DNA from: Azospirillum brasilense
GTDB lineage: Bacteria > Pseudomonadota > Alphaproteobacteria > Azospirillales > Azospirillaceae
DNA: 64,000 nucleotides
Direction of reading: 5' to 3'
Assembly: GCF_007827815.1 (NCBI RefSeq)
Contig: NZ_VITH01000003.1
Coordinates: 124,001-188,000 of the forward strand
In this document: positions 10,865 to 24,356 of the stretch, piece after piece
Numbering within the stretch: position 1 is the stretch's first letter
How the letters are laid out: every line of letters starts with the position of its first letter
Program-made: the position numbers and the translations under genes
Notes under the pieces: generated by a model
Database searches by the model: none
The model's input: only the letters and a program-made list of their open reading frames with translations
Told to the model about the DNA's origin: nothing

Positions 10865-10868
<4 letters not shown>
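9993..10868 (+). CDS. entB: Isochorismatase with C-terminal aryl carrier domain
   Basis: A 291-residue bifunctional protein. The N-terminal isochorismatase domain (about 1-210) hydrolyses the vinyl ether of isochorismate to 2,3-dihydro-2,3-DHB and pyruvate; it begins MTIRSIAPYALPTAAELP and holds the catalytic HDMQDYFVGFY stretch. The C-terminal domain (about 215-291) is an aryl carrier protein with the phosphopantetheine serine at residue 244 in MDFGLDSIAVMQ. Length and order match E. coli EntB (285 residues). Once loaded by EntE it donates DHB to the first condensation domain of the NRPS. The ATG overlaps the entE stop. No phosphopantetheinyl transferase gene is present in the window, so one must act from elsewhere. 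Confidence 0.95.
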
Positions 10869-11620
<752 letters not shown>

Positions 11621-11645
11621 CCTTTTCATTTCAGGGACGTACCCG

Positions 11646-11852
11646 ATGACCAACGACCAGTATGTGAACCCCTTCGACGACGAGAGTCACGACTTCCTGG
11701 CGCTGGCGAACGACGCCGGCCAGTTCAGCCTGTGGCCGTGCTTCGCCGCGGTGCCGGAGGGCTGGACCGCCGTCTTCGGCCCCGCCGGGCGCGCCGCCTG
11801 CCTCGACCATATCGAGGCCGCCTGGACCGACCTCACCCCCGCCGCCGCCTGA
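11646..11852 (+). CDS. mbtH: MbtH-like NRPS accessory protein
   Basis: A 68-residue protein carrying the hallmark MbtH-family pattern: NPFDDE at the N-terminus, [10 protein letters not shown] with its invariant Trp, a second stretch [19 protein letters not shown], and a closing WTDL. MbtH proteins bind adenylation domains and are often needed for their solubility and activity. It is placed just ahead of the NRPS gene, with a CAGGGACG ribosome-binding site 6-12 bases before the ATG. Its likely partners are the two adenylation domains of the next gene. Confidence 0.95.
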   Translation: MTNDQYVNPFDDESHDFLALANDAGQFSLWPCFAAVPEGWTAVFGPAGRAACLDHIEAAWTDLTPAAA

Positions 11853-11884
11853 CGGCTTTTCAAAGCACTTATGAGGACAGGGCC

Positions 11885-19049
<7,165 letters not shown>

Positions 19050-19060
<11 letters not shown>

Positions 19061-19091
19061 TGCTCATGGAACACATGAAGCGCCTGATGCT
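19050..19091 (+). repeat. 15-base direct repeat at the NRPS/esterase junction
   Basis: GAAGCGCCTGATGCT occurs at 19050-19064, spanning the NRPS stop codon, and again at 19077-19091, just inside the esterase. The 27-base period equals nine codons. It produces several in-frame ATGs (19060, 19066, 19075) and looks like a small tandem duplication around the gene boundary. Confidence 0.7.
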
Positions 19092-20667
19092 GCTGGGGAT
19101 GGTCATGATGATTCCGAACGGCTGCGCGGGGATGCCGGACCGCTCCCCGCTCGTCGTGGACGTTCCCATCTCCGGGACGGAGCGCGACGCCGTGCATTCG
19201 CTGGCTCTCGATGACGGCGACTATGTGGAAGGCACGCTTGATTCGGGAACGGACGCCGCGGATCTGCGGCTGATCGACACGGAGGGGCGCCCCATCCGAT
19301 TGCTGCTGAACGGCACGGCGGGGCGGGAGGTCTTCCGTTTCGTCGCCGGGCCCGGCATGGCGGCGCTGCGGGTCACGCTGCGCGGGGCCGGCGGCTATCG
19401 GCTGGCGCTGACCCGGCGCATCGCCGTGGCCGACCAGCGCCCTGTCCCCCCGGGGCATCTGAGCCCGACCATCGCCGCCCTGGCGGAAACGGTGACGCGC
19501 GGCGGCGGCACCGAGGCCTTCTGGCAGGACATGGCCCGGCGCGGCACACCGTTGATCGAGCCGGTGACCGACGCTGCGGAATCGGAGCGGGTCACGATGA
19601 CCTTTCTGGCACGGGGGGCGCGCCGCAATGTGCGCCTGCTCGGCGGCCCGAACTCCCGCCATGAGAATCTTGAACGCCTCGGCGGCAGCGACGTCTGGTT
19701 CAAGAGCTACGTCGTCCCCGCCGCTACCCGGCTGTCCTACCAGATCGCGCCGGACGTGCCGGACGTTCCCGGCACCTGTCGTGAATGCCGGATGGCGATC
19801 CTGTCGCAGCTTCAGGCCGATCCGCTGAACCACCGGCCCTGGCCGGTCGACGCTCCCGACCGCTACAACCAGGTCTCCCTGGTCGAGTTGCCCGGCGCCC
19901 CACCCCAGCCCGGCCTGGAAGGCGGCTGGGCCGAACCGGCGGGACGGCTGGTCGGCGAGCGGTTCGCCAGCCGCATCCTGGGCAACACGCGTGATATCGC
20001 GCTCTACACGCCGCCCGGCGTTGATCCGAAGGGGAAGGACACGGTCCTGCTGCTGCTGTTCGACGGGCCGGACTATCTCGACCGGCAGGCGCCGGTTCCG
20101 ACCATGCTCGACCGGCTGACCGGCGATGGCCGCCTGCCGCCGACCGTCGCCGTCTTCATCGCCAACCCAACGTCCGAGGCGCGGGAACGCGAATTGCCGG
20201 CCAATCCCGCCTTCGCCGCGATGCTCGCCGACGAGCTTCTTCCTTGGTTGGGGGAGCGGATGGGCATCCGGTTCCGGCCCGACCGCACCGTTCTGGCCGG
20301 GTCCAGCTATGGCGGGCTGGCCGCGGTGTCCGCGGCGCTGGCCCACCCGGACCGGTTCGGAAACGCGCTTTCCCTGTCCGGCTCCTTCTGGTGGCATCCG
20401 GCCGACGCGCCGCCGGATCGTCCGGAGCATATGGCCGGCCTCGTGGCGTCGCGCGAACGGCGTCCGGTGCGCTTTTTCCTCAGCGCCGGCCTGTTCGAGG
20501 GCGGGAGCGACGGTGACATCGGCATCCTCGAAAGCTCCCGCCATCTGCGGGACGTTCTGGAGGCCAAGGGCTACGAGGTCACCTACCGCGACTATGCCGC
20601 CGGGCACGACCGGTTCGCTTGGCGCGGCGCGCTGGGCGACGGGCTAATGGCGCTGTTCGGGCACTGA
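19075..20667 (+). CDS. Enterochelin-esterase-like siderophore hydrolase (Fes/IroD type), probably exported
   Basis: A roughly 530-residue alpha/beta-hydrolase of the Fes family, expected to cleave the ester backbone of the ferric tris-catecholate so that iron can be released. An N-terminal beta-rich enterochelin-esterase domain (about 20-190) is followed by the catalytic domain with nucleophile motif GSSYGG (Ser near residue 411), an acidic LFDGPDYLD stretch and a closing YAAGHDRFAW histidine. The N-terminus MKRLMLLGMVMMIPNGCAG looks like a signal peptide with a possible lipobox Cys, so the enzyme may act in the periplasm, unlike cytoplasmic Fes. The start is uncertain: ATGs at 19060 (overlapping the NRPS stop) and 19066 are in frame. 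I favour 19075 because it gives the cleanest signal peptide. Confidence 0.85.
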   Translation: MKRLMLLGMVMMIPNGCAGMPDRSPLVVDVPISGTERDAVHSLALDDGDYVEGTLDSGTDAADLRLIDTEGRPIRLLLNGTAGREVFRFVAGPGMAALRVTLRGAGGYRLALTRRIAVADQRPVPPGHLSPTIAALAETVTRGGGTEAFWQDMARRGTPLIEPVTDAAESERVTMTFLARGARRNVRLLGGPNSRHENLERLGGSDVWFKSYVVPAATRLSYQIAPDVPDVPGTCRECRMAILSQLQADPLNHRPWPVDAPDRYNQVSLVELPGAPPQPGLEGGWAEPAGRLVGERFASRILGNTRDIALYTPPGVDPKGKDTVLLLLFDGPDYLDRQAPVPTMLDRLTGDGRLPPTVAVFIANPTSEARERELPANPAFAAMLADELLPWLGERMGIRFRPDRTVLAGSSYGGLAAVSAALAHPDRFGNALSLSGSFWWHPADAPPDRPEHMAGLVASRERRPVRFFLSAGLFEGGSDGDIGILESSRHLRDVLEAKGYEVTYRDYAAGHDRFAWRGALGDGLMALFGH

Positions 20668-20729
20668 TCCGAGACCTCCGCCGCTGTGCGCCACGCCGTC
20701 GACCGAGGTGAACTGGTCCCCGGCTTGGC

Positions 20730-20774
20730 ACCGGGCGCCTTGCCCAGCGCTCCGACGCCCAATTCCAATTTCAT
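20730..20774 (-). pseudogene. Remnant N-terminus of a MerR-family regulator
   Basis: Read on the minus strand from ATG 20774, the frame gives MKLELGVGALGKAPGAKPGT. This resembles the start of CadR/ZntR-type MerR regulators, where the helix-turn-helix (GxGALxxATGxxVxTIRYYE) follows the same opening. After about 15 codons the similarity is lost: the expected TIRYYE recognition segment and the whole effector domain are absent before the esterase gene begins. Its position, divergent from a MerR-type operator 12 bases away, is exactly where the regulator should start. Short homology makes this a moderate-confidence call. Confidence 0.5.
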
Positions 20775-20785
20775 CGGAACACCCC

Positions 20786-20816
20786 TTGACCCTCTAGTGG
20801 CTACAGGGTCCATCTT
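20786..20816 (+). promoter_or_regulatory. MerR-family (CadR/ZntR-like) operator-promoter
   Basis: -35 TTGACC (20786-20791) and -10 CATCTT (20811-20816) are 19 bases apart, the stretched spacing that needs MerR-type DNA untwisting. Inside lies a perfect dyad, ACCCT-N-TAG-N3-CTA-N-AGGGT (20789-20809), matching the cadmium/lead/zinc MerR operators I know. It points rightward at the DsbA-like and CDF exporter genes. Confidence 0.8.
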
Positions 20817-21095
20817 AGGGAACGGAAAGCGCATCCGCAGACCTGAAAACCCGCGGACGCCCATTGTCCGTTGGAGTCCGTCATGCAGGAACCCGTCCCC
20901 GCCCCTGGTCTTGGACACGATCCGGCCGAACCTGAGCGACCGGGTGGCTGGCAAGGCGCGGTCACCGACCTTCCGGACCTGCACGCCTTCGGCGGCGCTG
21001 GCCGACGTTCAATCCAGCTGATGTCGGAATCACCGGCGGCGAAATCCCGATGCCGCCCCCCTCATTCCCCCTGCAACCGAACCCGCGAGAAGACC

Positions 21096-21728
21096 ATGCG
21101 CACCGTCATCCGCCTGCGCGGCGCCCTGACAACCGCTTTTGGCGCCTTCGGCATCCTGATGATCGCCGCCACCGCCGCGGCGCAGACCCCCGCGGTGCCG
21201 TCCTCGGCGACGAGCCCCCGCGTGCTCGGCAGCCCGGACGCCCCGGTCGAGGTGATCGAATACGCCTCCCTCACCTGCCATCACTGCGCCGCCTTCCACA
21301 ACGAGGTGCTGCCGCAGGTGAAGAAGGAACTGATTGATACGGGCAAGATCCGCATCGTCTTCCGCGACTTCCCGCTCGACCGCGCCGCCTTCGAGGCGGC
21401 GGTGCTGGCGCGCTGCGTCGAGCCCGGCCGCTATTTCCCCGTGCTGTCGGTGCTGTTCGCCAAACAGGACGACTGGTCGCACGCCCAGGTCCCGACCGAG
21501 CAACTGACCCGCTACGGCATGCTGGCCGGTCTGGCCAAGGAAACCTACCAGGCGTGCCTGAACGACAAGGCGCTCGGCGATTCCATCCTCCAGTCGCGCC
21601 TGGAGGGGTCGGAGAAGCATCAGGTCGACTCGACCCCGTCCTTCGTGATCGGCGGCAAGACGCACAAGGGCGTGCCGAGCTACGAGGCGTTCCTCAAGGC
21701 CGTGCAGCCGCTGCTGCCGCCGTCCTGA
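21096..21728 (+). CDS. DsbA-family thiol:disulfide protein, exported
   Basis: A 210-residue thioredoxin-fold protein with a signal peptide (about 1-30, ending TAAAQ), active-site Cys61-His-His-Cys64 in SLTCHHCAAFHNE, and the cis-proline loop STPSFVIGG. It belongs to the DsbA/DsbG-like group with a VLGSPDAPVEVIEYASLTC opening, which oxidises or reshuffles disulfides in the periplasm. The ATG at 21096 follows GAGAAG. A longer in-frame start at 20883 exists but would bury the signal peptide. The CDF exporter ATG overlaps its stop, so both probably respond to the metal-type promoter upstream. It may protect cysteine proteins from thiophilic metals; that role is inferred. Confidence 0.85.
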   Translation: MRTVIRLRGALTTAFGAFGILMIAATAAAQTPAVPSSATSPRVLGSPDAPVEVIEYASLTCHHCAAFHNEVLPQVKKELIDTGKIRIVFRDFPLDRAAFEAAVLARCVEPGRYFPVLSVLFAKQDDWSHAQVPTEQLTRYGMLAGLAKETYQACLNDKALGDSILQSRLEGSEKHQVDSTPSFVIGGKTHKGVPSYEAFLKAVQPLLPPS

Positions 21729-22783
21729 TGACGGGGCCCCATTCCACCCGACCGCAACCCGGTCAGACACACGGCATTCCGGCTGGACACATGGCACACG
21801 ATCACACCCCCCGGACGACGGGGCATGGGGCGCACGGCGGCTCCGGACACGACCACCGGCACGGGCACGGGCACGACCATGGCGACGCGGGCCACAGCCA
21901 CGGCATCCCGGCGGTGACCGCGGGCAGCGAGCGCAAGGTCTTCTGGGTGATGCTGCTGACCGGCGGCTTCATGCTGGCCGAGGTGGCGGGCGGCATCGTC
22001 TCGGGCTCGCTGGCCCTGCTTGCGGACGCCGGGCACATGCTGACCGACTTCGCGGCGCTGGCGCTTGCCTGGTTCGCCTTCCGCCTGGGCCGCCGCCCGG
22101 CCGATCCGCAACGCTCCTACGGCTACCACCGCTTCCAGGTGGTGGCCGCCTACACCAACGGGATCAGCCTGTTCGCCATCGCGCTGTGGATCGTCGTCGA
22201 AGCGATCGGGCGCGTCTTCGATCCGGTCGAGGTGATGGGTCCCCAGATGCTGGTCATCGCCACGCTGGGGCTGCTGGTCAACATCCTCGCCTTCTGGATA
22301 TTGAGCCGCGGCGAACAGGGGAACCTCAACGTCCGCGCGGCCGCCGTCCACGTCCTCGGCGATCTTCTCGGCTCGGTCGGCGCCATCGCCGCCGCGCTGG
22401 TCATCCTGTGGACCGGCTGGATGCCCATCGACCCGATCCTGTCCGTGGTGGTCGCCCTGCTCATCCTGCGCAGCGCCTGGAGGATCACCAAGGAGGCCGG
22501 GCACATCCTCCTCGAAGGCACCCCGCCGGGCATCGACGCCGCCGCGGTCGGCGCCGCCCTGCGCGAGGTTTCCGGGGTGCTGGACGTCCACCATGTCCAT
22601 GTCTGGTCGCTCAGCACCGAACGCCCCTTGCTGACCATGCACGCGGTCGTCGGGGACGGGGCCGACCGGGACCGCGTGCTGCGCGACGTCAACCGGGTCC
22701 TGGCGGAGCGCTTCGGGATCGGCCACGCCACGGTCCAGTTGGAGCAGCGCGGGTGTGTTCACGCCGACCAGGAGCATCCGTGA
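21728..22783 (+). CDS. Cation diffusion facilitator, zinc/cadmium exporter (CzcD/ZitB-like)
   Basis: A 351-residue CDF transporter (330 if ATG 21791 is used, which gives a MAHDH opening). The N-terminus is very His-rich (GHDHRHGHGHDHGDAGHSHG). Six membrane segments follow, with metal-site motifs HxxxD in TM2 (DAGHMLTDF) and HxxxD in TM5 (AVHVLGDLLGS), the pattern of Zn/Cd exporters. A cytoplasmic C-terminal domain contains VLDVHHVHVWSLS. ATG 21728 overlaps the stop of the DsbA-like gene. It should export Zn(II)/Cd(II) by proton antiport, matching the MerR-type operator upstream. Confidence 0.92.
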   Translation: MTGPHSTRPQPGQTHGIPAGHMAHDHTPRTTGHGAHGGSGHDHRHGHGHDHGDAGHSHGIPAVTAGSERKVFWVMLLTGGFMLAEVAGGIVSGSLALLADAGHMLTDFAALALAWFAFRLGRRPADPQRSYGYHRFQVVAAYTNGISLFAIALWIVVEAIGRVFDPVEVMGPQMLVIATLGLLVNILAFWILSRGEQGNLNVRAAAVHVLGDLLGSVGAIAAALVILWTGWMPIDPILSVVVALLILRSAWRITKEAGHILLEGTPPGIDAAAVGAALREVSGVLDVHHVHVWSLSTERPLLTMHAVVGDGADRDRVLRDVNRVLAERFGIGHATVQLEQRGCVHADQEHP

Positions 22784-22902
22784 CGGTGAGGGAGGCGCCG
22801 CTTGACCGACATCAACGCGGGCGGCACGAGGTGGTGTAGGCTGACGATGGCGTTGCGGTCCCCGTCGGGGGCGAGGGGCTCGGGGGCGAAAGGCGGAGGG
22901 GC

Positions 22903-23295
22903 ATGGCGGGAGCGTTCCGGGCAAGTCTGCGGTGTGTGGCGGTTGGCCTGCTCGTTCTGGCCATGCTGATCGTGCCGTTCACCGCCTCGACCGCCTCGGT
23001 TCCGGCCGGCGTCCTTTCCGGCCCATGCGGTTGCGGTGCGGGAACGGCCGGTGCCGAGCCGGCGACAGCGGATGGAGCGATGGAGCGGACCTGCTGCCCC
23101 GGCCCGGACGGAGCGTCGGCCCCCGGTGGCGGCTGCATGGCCCCGGGCTGCCACGCCATGCCCGTCAGCCTGCCCGTGGGCGCTCCGCCGCTCCCCGTCG
23201 ATCCGACACCGGCCTCGATCGCGATGCCCGCCCCTGGCCTGCCCGATGGCATCGCCGTCGATCCGGCGCTGAAGCCGCCGCGCTTCTCCATCTGA
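22903..23295 (+). CDS. Small Cys/Pro-rich exported protein of unknown function
   Basis: A 130-residue protein with a signal-type hydrophobic stretch (about 8-30, VAVGLLVLAMLIVPFTAS). The mature part has seven Cys residues (GPCGCG, RTCCPG, GGGCMAPGCHAMP), several Met and His, and a proline-rich tail ending DPALKPPRFSI. I recognise no domain. Its place between a CDF exporter and a DUF411 protein, with potential soft-metal ligands, suggests a periplasmic metal-related role. The ATG at 22903 is chosen for the clean signal peptide. Confidence 0.6.
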   Translation: MAGAFRASLRCVAVGLLVLAMLIVPFTASTASVPAGVLSGPCGCGAGTAGAEPATADGAMERTCCPGPDGASAPGGGCMAPGCHAMPVSLPVGAPPLPVDPTPASIAMPAPGLPDGIAVDPALKPPRFSI

Positions 23296-23468
23296 CCGCC
23301 CGGCTTGCCGACCGCTCGGCTTGGCCTGGCCATGTCCCGTCGCCATGCGCGCGGGCAGGAACGCGCGCGTCTTCCGGCGCGCCACGGCACCACGAATCAC
23401 GCCTGGCGACGTCCAGGCCGGCATCCGCCCCGCGCGAATGCGGATGCCACCCACGAGGAAAATGAACC

Positions 23469-23951
23469 ATGTCCATGAAGCCCAAGAAAACCGCGGCCGT
23501 CCTTGCCCTCGGCGCCGTCCTGGCCGGGGGAGCCGCCATCGGTGGCAACGTCCTGTTCGCCGGCAGTCCCGCGGTGGCGGCGCCGATCGTCGAGGTGTGG
23601 AAGTCCCGGTCCTGCGAATGCTGCGTCGGCTGGGTCACGCACATGATCGCCGCCGGGTTCGATGTGAAGGTCCACGAGGTCGAGGATATCGAGCCGGTCA
23701 AGACCGCGAACGGCATCCCCGAAGCCCTGGAGTCCTGCCATACGTCCCTGGTCGACGGCTACGCGATCGAGGGGCATGTCCCGGCGGAGGACGTGAGGCG
23801 GCTGCTTGCCGAGCGTCCGCAGGCCAAGGGACTGTCGGCTCCCGGCATGCCGCAGGACGCGCCGGGCATGGACATGAAGACGGGCGAGCCCTACCAGGTC
23901 GTCCTCTTCGGCACCCCGGACGGCAAGATGTGGGTCTACGCGAACCACTGA
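23469..23951 (+). CDS. DUF411 family exported metal-associated protein
   Basis: A 160-residue DUF411 protein with a signal peptide (about 1-38), the family signature Cys49-Glu-Cys51-Cys52 in SRSCECCVGWVTHM, a conserved Cys-His in ESCHTSLVDGYAIEGHVP, and a tail rich in Met and His. DUF411 proteins occur in copper and other heavy-metal clusters and probably bind metal in the periplasm, but their biochemistry is not settled. A GAGGAAAA ribosome-binding site precedes the ATG. It follows the CDF exporter and the Cys-rich protein, so this is likely one metal-defence group. Confidence 0.85.
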   Translation: MSMKPKKTAAVLALGAVLAGGAAIGGNVLFAGSPAVAAPIVEVWKSRSCECCVGWVTHMIAAGFDVKVHEVEDIEPVKTANGIPEALESCHTSLVDGYAIEGHVPAEDVRRLLAERPQAKGLSAPGMPQDAPGMDMKTGEPYQVVLFGTPDGKMWVYANH

Positions 23952-24158
23952 GCGCAACACCACGGACGGCAACACCACGGACAATGGAGGCGCGGTCGCG
24001 GCGTTTCTCGCAATGGGCGATGAGACGCCGCACCGTCACGGGGCGACCCCTGCCGTTCGACGTGGACAAGCGGGAACGTCATGCCGTTCAGACGACTTCC
24101 GCGCCCGGTTTCGGCGTCTTACTCTGTCGCACCGTCATCATTTCGCCGCGATCGTCCC

Positions 24159-24356
24159 ATGTCCAGGCGCATCAACCAAAGCATCTCCCTCACCCCGGAA
24201 CTCGGCCGTTTCGTCCGGTCCCTGGTGGCGTCCGGACGCTACCAGACGGCCAGCGAAGTGGTGCGCGAGGGGTTGCGCCTGCTTCAGGAGCGTGTTGCGC
24301 TGCCGCCGGCCCCGCTTGCCCAGCCTCCTGCACCGAACGGCGGCCATGATTCCTGA
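24159..24356 (+). CDS. ParD/CopG-like ribbon-helix-helix protein
   Basis: A 65-residue protein whose NQSISLTPELGRFVRSLVAS and GRYQTASEVVREGLRLLQE segments are the ribbon-helix-helix of ParD-type antitoxins. The expected ParE toxin gene does not follow. Instead the next ATG (24346) belongs to a hybrid histidine kinase and overlaps the last 11 bases of this gene. It may be an orphan antitoxin or a small DNA-binding partner of the kinase. The ATG at 24159 is chosen because the RHH strand begins a few residues later; a frame extension to 24081 lacks similarity. Confidence 0.75.
   Translation: MSRRINQSISLTPELGRFVRSLVASGRYQTASEVVREGLRLLQERVALPPAPLAQPPAPNGGHDS

Larger units (their letters stand above)
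20668..21095. other. 428-base intergenic region with regulator stub and metal promoter
   Basis: The span between the esterase and the DsbA-like gene holds a decayed MerR N-terminus on the minus strand (20730-20774) and a MerR-type promoter/operator (20786-20816). After these, a long frame in phase with the next gene opens at ATG 20883, which has a GGAG six bases upstream. That frame has no recognisable domain before residue 70. I see no other gene here. Confidence 0.6.

Noticed and set aside
20883..21095. In-frame N-terminal extension of the DsbA-like protein from ATG 20883
   Set aside because: It has a fair GGAG, but it would place about 70 residues before a clear signal peptide. It was kept only as a remark.
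23952..24158. Frame running upstream of the RHH gene from 24081
   Set aside because: The extra 26 residues are Arg/Ser/Pro-rich with no similarity; the RHH strand starts right after ATG 24159.
24159..24356. A complete ParDE toxin-antitoxin module
   Set aside because: No ParE-like frame is found on either side; the next gene is a histidine kinase.
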